The position numbers and the translations under genes are program-made. A model generated the notes under the pieces. That model made no database searches and was not told the DNA's origin. It saw only the letters and a list, made by a program, of their open reading frames with translations. From JAICWP01 sp035935775 (GTDB lineage Bacteria > Acidobacteriota > Terriglobia > Terriglobales > Acidobacteriaceae): 16,711 bases of DNA. This document shows, one piece after another, positions 1 through 7,167 of the stretch. Numbering within the stretch: position 1 is the stretch's first letter; each line of letters opens with the position of its first letter. The stretch lies in the NCBI GenBank assembly GCA_035935775.1, contig DASYWT010000178.1, positions 1 to 16,711 on the forward strand. Direction: 5' to 3'.

Positions 1-29
1 TGCCCAATACCACCCCGATGCTAAAGTAA
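1..29 (+). CDS. C-terminal end of an upstream gene (possible)
   Basis: An open frame entering from the left edge (codons from base 3) reads PNTTPMLK and stops at TAA 27-29. It ends 15 bases before the GTG of the iolB-like gene, a spacing typical of an operon, so it may be the tail of an upstream co-transcribed gene. Eight residues are far too few to recognise a family, and the frame could be open by chance. Confidence 0.3.
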
Positions 30-44
30 TGTTCAGGAGCACGG

Positions 45-854
45 GTGCAGCGCCTCATCAAAGCCCAGCCTGAGAACACCCATCGCGAGGTGGTGCCACG
101 CGGAGTGCTGCGCTTTCTCGAATTTTCACTTCTGACGGGCAGTTCCGCCTATCGTAAATCCACGGCCGATCGCGAATGCGTTCTCGACGTTTTTTCCGGC
201 ACCGCGACTGTTTCTCTGGAAGGCCGCCATCTCAAACAGAATTTCCCGCGTATTGGCGGAAGAAAGGATGTCTTTTCCGGCCCGCCCTGCGTTCTGTACA
301 TCCCTCCGCAATGCGCCTGCACCATTCAGCCTGAATCGGATGATTTTCGCGCCGGCCTTTTTTCCGCTCCCGCAACCCACGCCGGCCCGCCGGCCCTGGT
401 CGAACCCGGAGCGGTCCAGACCAGGCAGGTCGGCAACGGCAGTTTCGAGCGTACCGTCTACACCGCTTTGGGTGACAATTTCGCTGCCGAGCGCTTACTG
501 GCTGGGGAAACCTTGAATGCTCCGGGGGGCTGGTCGAGCTTCCCTCCCCACAAGCATGACCGCTCCAACCCTCCCCACGAAACCTGCCTGGAAGAGATTT
601 ACTATTTTCAAATCCAGCCTGCTGGGGGTTTTGGTTTCATCTGGACCTATACCGCGCCCGGCGACCCTGACGGCTTCAACAATGTGTTTGTGGTGGAGAA
701 CGGCGATACCGTGCTCTTGCCTAAGGGCTACCATCCTGTGGTCGCCGCGCCGGGATGCCGGCTGCACTACACCTGGGTTCTCGCCGGCGAAAAGCGTCAA
801 TACGGCGCGTGGGCTGAGGATCCCAAGTACGCCGCTCTGAAGCACTCAATCTGA
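45..854 (+). CDS. iolB: 5-deoxy-glucuronate isomerase (IolB-type, KduI/IolB superfamily)
   Basis: This 269-residue protein fits IolB, the cytosolic cupin-type isomerase that converts 5-deoxy-D-glucuronate to 5-dehydro-2-deoxy-D-gluconate in myo-inositol breakdown; the length is normal. The C-terminal half carries the family signature: PPHKHD (residues 167-172), LEEIYYF (182-188) and LPKGYHPVVAAPG (225-237), with H169, H171, E183/E184 and H230 as likely metal ligands. These resemble IolB more than KduI. The later segment reads HYTWVLAG where IolB proteins I know read YYLNVMAG, a modest divergence. The start is GTG, supported by AGGAG at 35-39 with 5-base spacing. The gene converges on eda and probably belongs to an operon entering from the left. 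A role for a paralogue in uronate breakdown is possible but is inference. Confidence 0.85.
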   Translation: MQRLIKAQPENTHREVVPRGVLRFLEFSLLTGSSAYRKSTADRECVLDVFSGTATVSLEGRHLKQNFPRIGGRKDVFSGPPCVLYIPPQCACTIQPESDDFRAGLFSAPATHAGPPALVEPGAVQTRQVGNGSFERTVYTALGDNFAAERLLAGETLNAPGGWSSFPPHKHDRSNPPHETCLEEIYYFQIQPAGGFGFIWTYTAPGDPDGFNNVFVVENGDTVLLPKGYHPVVAAPGCRLHYTWVLAGEKRQYGAWAEDPKYAALKHSI

Positions 855-873
855 GGTGTGCCTCGACACCTCA
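852..873. terminator. Bidirectional hairpin containing both stop codons
   Basis: A perfect 8-bp stem, TGAGGTGT (852-859) and ACACCTCA (866-873), encloses a 6-base loop. The left arm starts with the TGA of iolB, and the right arm ends with the TCA that is the TGA of eda on the other strand. It fills the gap between the convergent genes and could block read-through both ways. No T-tract follows on either strand, so it is not a canonical intrinsic terminator. Confidence 0.5.
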
Positions 874-1524
874 CGCCGCCTTGCGCGCCATCTGCACCGC
901 TGCCACCAATTCCCGCGCCGCGGCCACAATCTTTTCCGGTTTACCCTGGCGCAGCGCCGCCGTGTCCACCAGGTCCGACCCCACGCCCACGGCGAATGCG
1001 CCGGCGGCGATATATTCGGCCGCGTTCGCCACACTAACCCCGCCCGTCGGAATGAGTTTCAGATTTGGGAACGGCCCTCTGAGCGCCTTGAGATACTTTG
1101 CGCCCCCCACGCTCCCGCAGGGGAAAATCTTAATCACGCTGGCGCCCCCGTCGGTGGCGGCCATCACTTCCGTGGGCGTCAGAGCGCCGGGAACAGCCAG
1201 CGTGTTGCGCTCTCGCGCCATCCGCACCATCGCAATAGATAATCCCGGGCTCACCAGGAACTGCGCCCCCGCCTCCAGGCACGCCTCCGCTTGTTCTCGC
1301 GTTACCACCGTTCCCGCGCCAACCAGCACCTTGCTGCCGAATTGGCGGACCATGTCGCGGATCACCGCCACCGCGCCGGGAACCGTCATGGTGATTTCCA
1401 CCACTGGGATGCCGCCGGCCAGAATGGCGTCAACTGCCTGCCGCGCTTCCTCGACCCCCGCCGCCCGCACCACCGGCACCACGCCGATCTCCCCGATTCT
1501 CTGCGCCGCCTCTTCCGATGTCAT
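871..1524 (-). CDS. eda: 2-keto-3-deoxy-6-phosphogluconate (KDPG/KHG) aldolase
   Basis: This 217-residue class I aldolase cleaves KDPG to pyruvate and glyceraldehyde-3-phosphate, the last step of Entner-Doudoroff and uronate routes. Family landmarks appear in order: VVPVVR (15-20), the catalytic glutamate in VVEITMTVPGA (E43), GAGTVV (69-74), FLVSPG (89-94), PGALTPTEV (112-120), the Schiff-base lysine in VIKIFPC (K132) and PTGGV near the C-terminus. The length is typical. It starts 8 bases after the kdgK stop. Its ribosome site AAGGAG overlaps that TAA stop (TAAGGAG, then CGCA, then ATG), so translation may be coupled. The product of KdgK is the substrate of this enzyme, so the operon forms a two-step pathway. 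Confidence 0.95.
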   Translation of the reverse strand: MTSEEAAQRIGEIGVVPVVRAAGVEEARQAVDAILAGGIPVVEITMTVPGAVAVIRDMVRQFGSKVLVGAGTVVTREQAEACLEAGAQFLVSPGLSIAMVRMARERNTLAVPGALTPTEVMAATDGGASVIKIFPCGSVGGAKYLKALRGPFPNLKLIPTGGVSVANAAEYIAAGAFAVGVGSDLVDTAALRQGKPEKIVAAARELVAAVQMARKAA

Positions 1525-1532
1525 TGCGCTCC

Positions 1533-2633
1533 TTATCTCGCCATCCGGGCCGTTGCGCCCTTCATTACCTGCAACACTTCCTCCAGGGTTGCCATGGTCG
1601 TGTCACCCGGCGTGGTCATGGCCAGCGCCCCATGAGCGGCGCCACATTCCACCGCCCACTGCGGGTCTTTGCCGGACAGCAAACCATAAATCAGCCCCGA
1701 GGCAAAGGAATCTCCCCCGCCCACGCGGTCATAAATTTCCACATTTTCCCGTACTGTCGCCTGATAGAAGCGCCCCGCGCACCACGCGATCGCTCCCCAG
1801 TCGTTCAGAGTAGCGGTGCGCGCATGGCGCAGCGTTGTGGCCACCACCTTCAGGTTAGGAAACTCTGCCACAACTTTTTCCATCATTGCCATGAAATTTG
1901 CCGGGTCGAGCTGCGAATGACCTTCGTCCAGCCCGGCCACCGAAAAACCCAGCGCCGCCGTGAAATCCTCTTCGTTGCCCAGCATCACATCTACCAGCGG
2001 CGCTAGCACGCGGTTCACCTGCTGCGCCTTTTGTTTCCCGCCTATGGTCTTCCAGAGGGACGCGCGGTAGTTCAAGTCGTAGGACACCACGGTGCCCGCG
2101 CGCCTGGCTGCCTGCATCGCCTCCTGCGCCACCTGCGGCGTCGTTTCCGAAAGAGCGCAGAAAATACCACCAGTGTGAAACCACCTCGCCCTCTCGTGGC
2201 CAAAAATCTGTTCCCAGTTAATTTCTCCGGCCTTGAGCTGCGAAACCGCCGTGTGCCCCCGGTCCGAGCACCCCACCCCCGCCCTCAGCCCGAATCCCCT
2301 CTCGGTGAAGTTCAGCCCGTTGCGTACCCCGCGCCCCACGCCATCGTAAGGAACCCAACGCACGTGCTTCAGGCTCACTCCGCCTTGCAGCATGAGGTCC
2401 TCGACCAGGCGGCCCACAGGATTGTCAGCCAGGGCGGTCACAATGGCTGTCTCCATTCCGAAACACCGCCGCAGTCCCCGCGCCACGTTGTACTCGCCTC
2501 CGCCCTCCCACGCCTCAAACCGCCGCGTCGTGGCGATGCGTCGGTCTCCGGGGTCAAGCCGCAGCATCACTTCTCCCAGGCTGACCAGGTCCCACCGGCA
2601 ATCTGCTTTGTCCTTAATTGTCAATGCCGCCAT
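1533..2633 (-). CDS. kdgK: 2-keto-3-deoxygluconate kinase, PfkB family
   Basis: This 366-residue PfkB-family sugar kinase most likely phosphorylates 2-keto-3-deoxygluconate to KDPG. The N-terminus has DLVSLGEVMLRLDP, the form usual in KDG kinases. Next comes GGGEYNVARGL, matching the PfkB substrate loop GGAxxNVA. The C-terminal signature VGGGDSFASGLIYGL carries the catalytic Asp. I set the start at ATG 2631-2633 because the frame stays open for 238 more codons, but that stretch lies antisense to the transporter gene and has no kinase sequence. A weak AGAGG lies 11 bases upstream. IolC (5-dehydro-2-deoxygluconokinase) is the alternative, given the nearby iolB. The LGEVMLRLDP start and the adjoining eda favour KdgK. 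It is the first gene of a kdgK-eda operon. Confidence 0.88.
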   Translation of the reverse strand: MAALTIKDKADCRWDLVSLGEVMLRLDPGDRRIATTRRFEAWEGGGEYNVARGLRRCFGMETAIVTALADNPVGRLVEDLMLQGGVSLKHVRWVPYDGVGRGVRNGLNFTERGFGLRAGVGCSDRGHTAVSQLKAGEINWEQIFGHERARWFHTGGIFCALSETTPQVAQEAMQAARRAGTVVSYDLNYRASLWKTIGGKQKAQQVNRVLAPLVDVMLGNEEDFTAALGFSVAGLDEGHSQLDPANFMAMMEKVVAEFPNLKVVATTLRHARTATLNDWGAIAWCAGRFYQATVRENVEIYDRVGGGDSFASGLIYGLLSGKDPQWAVECGAAHGALAMTTPGDTTMATLEEVLQVMKGATARMAR

Positions 2634-2651
2634 CGTCTCGCAATCCTCTGC

Positions 2652-2679
2652 CCTAACCGGTTTCTGCTTCCCTGTTAGG
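2652..2679. promoter_or_regulatory. Inverted repeat CCTAAC-N16-GTTAGG, candidate operator
   Basis: CCTAAC (2652-2657) and GTTAGG (2674-2679) form a perfect 6-bp inverted repeat, with the palindrome AACCGGTT (2655-2662) overlapping the left arm. It lies 19-46 bases upstream of kdgK, in the 90-base divergent promoter region shared with the transporter. A regulator sensing KDG or a uronate would be expected to bind here, but this is inference from position and symmetry. Confidence 0.35.
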
Positions 2680-2686
2680 CTGTGCC

Positions 2687-2713
2687 GTCGGATTAATGAT
2701 ATATAAGACCGAC
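2687..2713 (+). promoter_or_regulatory. Candidate promoter of the transporter gene inside GTCGG-N17-CCGAC
   Basis: TGATATATAAG (2697-2707) offers an extended -10 (TG-A-TATATA) or TATAAG (2702-2707, 5 of 6 to consensus). I find no convincing -35. The element sits between GTCGG (2687-2691) and CCGAC (2709-2713), an inverted repeat with 17-base spacing that could be an operator over the -10. The predicted start of transcription would lie only about 10 bases before the GTG at 2724, giving a near-leaderless mRNA, in keeping with the absence of a Shine-Dalgarno sequence. Confidence 0.35.
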
Positions 2714-2723
2714 CGTCGAACCC

Positions 2724-4064
2724 GTGCAATCCTCCCCTACTCCCCGAGCTGCCGCTTCCCGGCCCGCCGCCGCGCCGCGCATTATTTACCACCTGCGCTG
2801 GTGGATTGCCGCCATGCTCCTGGCCTCCACCATCATCAATTACATTGACCGCCAGACTCTGGCGCTGCTGGCTCCCTACCTGCAACTGCAATATCACTGG
2901 ACCAACACCGACTATGCCAATTTGGTGGTCGCCTTCCGCGTCTCGTATTCCATCGGCATGACGCTTTGCGGCCGCCTGATGGACCGCGTCGGCACCCGCC
3001 GTGGCCTTAGCTTTTCTGTGGCCTGGTACTCCATCGTGTCCATTCTCACCTCCCTGGCGCGCGGCTTCTACAGTTTCGCCACCTTCCGCTTCCTGCTGGG
3101 CGCCGGCGAATCGGCCAACTGGCCGGCAGCCACCAAGGCGGTCTCCGAGTGGTTTCCCAAGCGTGAACGCGGCCTGGCCACCGCCCTCTTTGACAGCGGG
3201 TCCTCCGTCGGTTCCGCCATCTCCCCCTTCATTGTGCTTTGGATTTATTTCCGCTGGGGATGGCGCCCCGCCTTCATGCTTCCGGGGATCCTGGGCTTCT
3301 TCTGGCTGCTTGGCTGGCGCTGGCTCTATCGCCCTCCGGAAGAGCATCCCCGCCTCGGCCCCGCCGAGCGCCAGATGCTGGCTGCCGAAAAGTCAGAATT
3401 CGAATGGCAGCCTGCGCCTCGGCAGCGCTGGCGCGACCTCCTCAAGCTGCCGCAAACCTGGGGCACTATCATTGCCAAGGCCTCCACCGATCCGGTGTGG
3501 TTCTTTATCGCGGACTGGTTCCCTATTTATCTGGTTGCGAAAGGCATTAACCTCAGGAGCAGCCTGGTCGCCATCTGGATCCCCTTTGTCGCCGCTGACG
3601 TGGGCAATTTGTTCAGCGGCGCCGCTTCCGGTTACCTCATTCAGCGCGGCTGGGGCTTAGGACCGGCGCGCAAAGCCCTGATGATCTTTGGCGGCATCGG
3701 AATGACATTTCTGATTCCCACGATTTTTACCACCAACCTGTTTCTGATCTCGCTTCTGTTCGCCCTGGCCACGTTTTCTTTCGCCTGCTTCACCACCATT
3801 GCAAATGTCCTGCCCGCCGACCTCTACCACAATGAGTCCGTAGCTTCGGTGAGCGGATTCAGCGGCACAGGCGCGGGGATCGGCACCATCGTCGCCTCGG
3901 AACTTATTGGCCACGTGTCTGACGCCCGCCACCTTACCGGCACTCACTCCTTTGATCCCATCATGATTGCCGCCGGCCTGATTCCCCTCATCGGCTTGTT
4001 CCTAGTATTGTTACTGCTTCGCAATACGCGAGCCACTGAGCAGGGTCTGGTGCGTCGCATTTGA
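2724..4064 (+). CDS. MFS transporter, ACS family, hexuronate/sugar-acid (ExuT-like)
   Basis: This 446-residue major facilitator protein probably has 12 membrane helices and imports hexuronates or related sugar acids by proton symport. It shows features of the anion:cation symporter branch: RWWIAAMLLASTIINYIDRQTL (about 25-46) at helix 1, the loop motif GRLMDRVGTRRG (83-94), and RFLLGAGESANWPAATKAVSEWFPKRERG (122-150) at helix 4 and the following loop. The start is GTG 2724 with no ribosome site. The next in-frame ATG (residue 31) would cut helix 1, so the upstream start is kept. It is divergent from kdgK-eda and 44 bases ahead of the SDR gene. The neighbours suggest a substrate that yields KDG. 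The exact substrate cannot be read from sequence. Confidence 0.85.
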   Translation: MQSSPTPRAAASRPAAAPRIIYHLRWWIAAMLLASTIINYIDRQTLALLAPYLQLQYHWTNTDYANLVVAFRVSYSIGMTLCGRLMDRVGTRRGLSFSVAWYSIVSILTSLARGFYSFATFRFLLGAGESANWPAATKAVSEWFPKRERGLATALFDSGSSVGSAISPFIVLWIYFRWGWRPAFMLPGILGFFWLLGWRWLYRPPEEHPRLGPAERQMLAAEKSEFEWQPAPRQRWRDLLKLPQTWGTIIAKASTDPVWFFIADWFPIYLVAKGINLRSSLVAIWIPFVAADVGNLFSGAASGYLIQRGWGLGPARKALMIFGGIGMTFLIPTIFTTNLFLISLLFALATFSFACFTTIANVLPADLYHNESVASVSGFSGTGAGIGTIVASELIGHVSDARHLTGTHSFDPIMIAAGLIPLIGLFLVLLLLRNTRATEQGLVRRI

Positions 4065-4108
4065 CCATGCTCCTTTGAGCCGCACTATGTGGAACTGGTG
4101 ATCATCTT

Positions 4109-4885
4109 ATGAGCTACCCTGGCCTGGATCTGAATGGAAAAACCGCGGTGGTGATTGGCGGCAGCTCCGGAATCGGCCGGGCGCTCGCGCTCGGCCTGGC
4201 GCAAGCCGGCGCCGATGTGATACCCAGCGCGCGCCGCGTCCCGGAGGTGGCGGCAGCCGTTTCCGAAATTGAGCGCCTGGGCCGCCGCTCGCTGGCCATC
4301 ACCTGCGACGTGACCTCGCAGTCTTCCTTGCGGCAATTGCTCGAGCAGGCGGTCAGCGCCTTCGGCAAGGTGGACATTCTGGTCAACTCCGCCGGCATCG
4401 CCAAGCGCTCACCCACCCTGGCGCTGAGCGAGCAGGACTGGGACGCCATTCTCGACATCAATCTCAAGGGCGTGCTGCACGCCTGCCAGATTTTCGGCCG
4501 CCACATGGTGGAGCGCCGTTACGGCCGCATTATCAATATCGCTTCTCTTTCCTCGTTCGTCGGCCTTTTCGAAGTTGCCGCTTATGCCGCCAGCAAGGGC
4601 GGAGTGCTATCGCTCACTCGCTCTCTGGCGGTGGAGTGGGCGCCCCACGGTGTGTGCGTGAACGCTCTCATGCCCGGCGTTTTTCGTACCGCTCTCAATC
4701 AGAAACTGCTCGACGGCACGCCGCGCGGCCAGGAATTTCTCCTGCGCACCCCCATGCGGCGCTTTGGTCAGGTGGAAGAACTGGTAGGAGCCGCCATTTT
4801 TCTCGCTTCCGAGTCGGCCGGCTTCGTCACCGGCGCCACCATCCCGGTGGATGGCGGCTTCCTCGCCAGCGGCGTCAACCAGTAG
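4109..4885 (+). CDS. SDR-family oxidoreductase (KduD / gluconate 5-dehydrogenase-like)
   Basis: This 258-residue classical short-chain dehydrogenase has the full catalytic set: cofactor loop GGSSGIG (17-23), NSAG (93-96), N118, S146 in IINIASLSS, and Y159 and K163 in YAASK. The C-terminus FVTGATIPVDGGF is the usual classical-SDR ending. The glycine loop begins GG where TG is usual. The alkaline position reads SARR after the second strand, which would suit NADP(H), though this is only a hint. It follows the transporter by 44 bases with the same orientation, so they probably form one transcript. With KdgK and Eda beside it, a sugar-acid substrate is likely, such as interconversion of 2,5-diketo-3-deoxygluconate and KDG (KduD) or of 5-ketogluconate and gluconate. 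A weak GGTGA lies 7 bases before the ATG. Confidence 0.85.
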   Translation: MSYPGLDLNGKTAVVIGGSSGIGRALALGLAQAGADVIPSARRVPEVAAAVSEIERLGRRSLAITCDVTSQSSLRQLLEQAVSAFGKVDILVNSAGIAKRSPTLALSEQDWDAILDINLKGVLHACQIFGRHMVERRYGRIINIASLSSFVGLFEVAAYAASKGGVLSLTRSLAVEWAPHGVCVNALMPGVFRTALNQKLLDGTPRGQEFLLRTPMRRFGQVEELVGAAIFLASESAGFVTGATIPVDGGFLASGVNQ

Positions 4886-4915
4886 GCCTCTGCTGTGGCG
4901 CAAACACCCGCCCGC

Positions 4916-4988
4916 AGCCCCATAGCTCAGTTGGATAGGTTGGCAACCTTCGAAGCCGACAGTCGGGAGTTCGAGTCTCTCAGCGCAT
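4916..4988 (+). pseudogene. tRNA remnant, Arg(UCG)-like
   Basis: The stretch has a tRNA layout: TAGCTCAGTTGGATAG (T8 to D loop) at 4923-4938, a normally spaced anticodon loop CTTCGAA giving UCG, and a good T arm GGGAG-TTCGAGT-CTCTC (4965-4981). The 5' strand of the anticodon stem (GCAAC against GCCGA) and the 3' strand of the D stem (GGTT against GCTC) are mispaired. The would-be acceptor arms AGCCCCA and AGCGCAT pair at only 3 of 7 positions. No CCA is encoded. I read it as a decayed or recombined tRNA-Arg rather than a working gene. A tRNA covariance-model score would settle it. Confidence 0.5.
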
Positions 4989-6801
4989 TTCGGGTTCTTA
5001 GGTTCTTAATTTTGTGCATCAGCTTCGGATGCCGGGCCCATTCCACTCCGCTTTCCTGGGGAGCGCCAAACAGTTCGGGATGAATGTAGAATCCCCTTTC
5101 GCGAAGCGGCTTGAGCTGTTCAACTACAACTGGATGCGCTTTGGCGAATGCGTCCTGTCGAACTGCGGTGACTTGCCAGGAGACCTTTCCTCCCGGATGC
5201 CCCCCTGCAATCTTGAACTTGTGGTTTGAAATCTCCTGCGCGACATACAGCCCCGGACCAGCGGCCCCTATGGCGGTCAGTTGATAGCGAAAATCGCTAT
5301 TCTCAGCCTCAAACCACGCCGGCAAAGTCACTATGGCGGCGCCGGTGCCGTCGAGCACCAAGTTCCCGCTGTATACGTTGAGCATCTCAGACGACTCCAC
5401 TGAGGCATGGATCAGGTACTTGTTAGCGGGATCAAGCGGGTGATCAATCTTAAAATCTTTTGTTCCGGCGAAGATGGCGCCAGTTACGTTCAGGTCGCCT
5501 TTGAAATCCCCTGCATACGCGCCAGAGGCTGCAAAGGTCCCTCCGTCAACATTGGTTCCAAAAATTCCGTCACCATCCGCACTTGCTCCCTGCCCGCCGG
5601 TACCGTTTACACCATCTCCACCTAACTCTGAACTGCCACCGGTGCCCACTAATCCCCTTCCGCCTCCTCCCCCAGCATTCCCACCATTGCCGACAACGCC
5701 ATCACCTCCCCCAACGGAAGGCGCTCCGCCACCACCACCATTGCCAACTACGCCATTCCCTGATCCGAAATTAGTGACCCCCATCCCTATGCCACCGAAA
5801 GCATGGATGCCATCTGTGCTTGTTACCGTGTCACCAAATCCATTGGCGACGAGACCGGCATAGGAATGCGAGTTCGATGTGGTGCTTAGGATCGCACCTG
5901 GGGTGGCGGTAGTTGTTCCCACCTGCTCAAGTCCGTTCACCACCAGCCTCGAACTAGGTGTGGTAGTTCCAATACCGACATTTCCGGTCTTGTCTTGGAT
6001 AAACACGGCATTGGCAGCCGAGACCGCCCCGATGCTCACCCCGAGGCCGTACGTGGCCACGATAAAGTGGTTGGGGCCGCCCAGGTACAGGTGGGCCTGG
6101 TTGCCAGCGGCAACGAAATTGTTGGGACCTTTTATCAGGATGTCGCCTGAGTTCACCTGGAACTTCTGAGTCGGAAGCGTCGTTCCGAGTCCGAGGAATC
6201 CACTGCTATTCTGAAACAGCACCGAATTGCCGAGCGCGCTAGTGCCTGTCCAGCGAGCAATGTACCCTGGTGTTCCGCTCCCAGACACGCTGGCAACGGT
6301 AGCAGGGGCGGCAACCGAAGGATGCGAACTCGCAGTGGTCGACGTAGCCAGCGGCGACGATAATGTGAACGCAGATGCAGGTTTGCCTCCCAACGTTTCG
6401 GCATCCGCTGCCTTCAAAGCGTACGGAACACTTAGCAGCAGAACACGTGGTTGTTCCTCGGCGCCAGCAATTTGCACACCCAACCAGCGAGCTTCTCCGG
6501 ATGAAAACAACTCTACCGCCAAACCTTCGGTTTTCGTTGCGCCAAGCAGCGCTGTGTAATGGCCGTGAGAGTCGGCGTGAACATTTTGTGTTTCTATCCA
6601 AACCGGTGCGCCGCCTTGTTGTTCCTTGTAGAGGGCGAATGTGACCCCGATGGTACCGGTCATTGGCTTGTGCTCTGAATCCGCAGCGACGCCACTGAAT
6701 CGCACGAGGTGTGGCACGGCGGAAATCGTGGGTGAGTCTTGCGCGAGTCCGAAAGAGAATCCGACCGCGCCGATGAGTAACAACAACCAGATCCTCGTCA
6801 T
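4927..6801 (-). CDS. Secreted glycine-rich surface/tail-fibre-like protein
   Basis: The 624-residue product starts with a clear signal peptide (MTRIWLLLLIGAVGFSFGLA, cleavage near residue 20) and is probably exported. Residues 26-135 look like a folded domain ending in VPYALKAADAETLGGKPASAF, a segment I associate with large acidobacterial secreted proteins. Residues 175-290 hold repeated NVGIGTTTPSSRLVVNG-like units as in tail-fibre or collar-type beta proteins. Residues about 335-425 are a glycine/asparagine-rich repeat run (GDGVVGNGGNAGGGGG). Residues 447-600 form a second domain beginning TKDFKIDHPLDP. The start ATG has AGGAG 7 bases upstream. The last 20 residues (NALRDSNSRLSASKVANLSN) are encoded by the antisense strand of a tRNA remnant, so the original C-terminus may have been lost. 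No intramolecular chaperone (peptidase S74) motif is visible. The function is unknown; adhesion or a surface fibre is a guess. Confidence 0.75.
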   Translation of the reverse strand: MTRIWLLLLIGAVGFSFGLAQDSPTISAVPHLVRFSGVAADSEHKPMTGTIGVTFALYKEQQGGAPVWIETQNVHADSHGHYTALLGATKTEGLAVELFSSGEARWLGVQIAGAEEQPRVLLLSVPYALKAADAETLGGKPASAFTLSSPLATSTTASSHPSVAAPATVASVSGSGTPGYIARWTGTSALGNSVLFQNSSGFLGLGTTLPTQKFQVNSGDILIKGPNNFVAAGNQAHLYLGGPNHFIVATYGLGVSIGAVSAANAVFIQDKTGNVGIGTTTPSSRLVVNGLEQVGTTTATPGAILSTTSNSHSYAGLVANGFGDTVTSTDGIHAFGGIGMGVTNFGSGNGVVGNGGGGGAPSVGGGDGVVGNGGNAGGGGGRGLVGTGGSSELGGDGVNGTGGQGASADGDGIFGTNVDGGTFAASGAYAGDFKGDLNVTGAIFAGTKDFKIDHPLDPANKYLIHASVESSEMLNVYSGNLVLDGTGAAIVTLPAWFEAENSDFRYQLTAIGAAGPGLYVAQEISNHKFKIAGGHPGGKVSWQVTAVRQDAFAKAHPVVVEQLKPLRERGFYIHPELFGAPQESGVEWARHPKLMHKIKNLRTRNALRDSNSRLSASKVANLSN

Positions 6802-6826
6802 AAAATAACTCCTGTTTCGCTGTAGG

Positions 6827-6842
6827 CAGGCCGGCCGGCCTG
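6827..6842. repeat. 16-base perfect palindrome
   Basis: CAGGCCGGCCGGCCTG reads the same on both strands. It lies 26 bases upstream of the secreted-protein ATG, inside its presumed 5' untranslated or promoter region. It may be an operator or an RNA hairpin, or just a GC-rich coincidence. Confidence 0.45.
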
Positions 6843-6863
6843 GTCCAAACTAATTGAGGAATT

Positions 6864-6887
6864 AAGCGGCAGAACGGGGTGCCGCTT
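6864..6887 (-). promoter_or_regulatory. Hairpin in the leader of the secreted-protein gene
   Basis: AAGCGGCA (6864-6871) and TGCCGCTT (6880-6887) form a perfect 8-bp stem with an 8-base loop. TTAA-type ends on each side can extend it with one bulge. It is about 60-85 bases upstream of the gene on the minus strand. It could be a leader structure or a weak terminator for the region beyond; the T-run is short. Confidence 0.35.
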
Positions 6888-7167
6888 TAAGGGTCGCGGC
6901 GAGGGCCGGTTCAGTCGGACGGCGCAAATGCGCAGCTTTAGGGAGGGTGCGGTTCGGCTGGACTAAACCAGCGTACACCTGAAGGCAAGGTTGTCAAGTG
7001 ATCTGCGTCCCGATTGGTATTTTCAGAACAATGCAACAATCTCCAGATCCCGCGCAACATTTGCATTCCACAAAGCCCTCTGGGCGCGGATGCCTCTAAG
7101 TTGCTGCTGCCCTGGCCTTCTGCGAGCGCCTGCACACAAAGTCCCCGCAAAAAGGCCCAAGCGACGC

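Noticed and set aside
1533..2633. Calling the PfkB kinase IolC because iolB is near
   Set aside because: The LGEVMLRLDP start, the GGGEYNVA loop and tight coupling to eda fit KDG kinase better, and no IolJ-type aldolase is present.
2634..3347. Upstream extension of the kdgK frame on the minus strand (238 more codons)
   Set aside because: It lies antisense to the well-supported MFS transporter, is low-complexity (G/A/E/H-rich), and shows no PfkB sequence. The kinase domain begins right after ATG 2633.
4886..4926. Intrinsic terminator after the SDR gene
   Set aside because: Only short interrupted complements (CTGC/GCAG and GGCG/CGCC) are present and no T-run follows.
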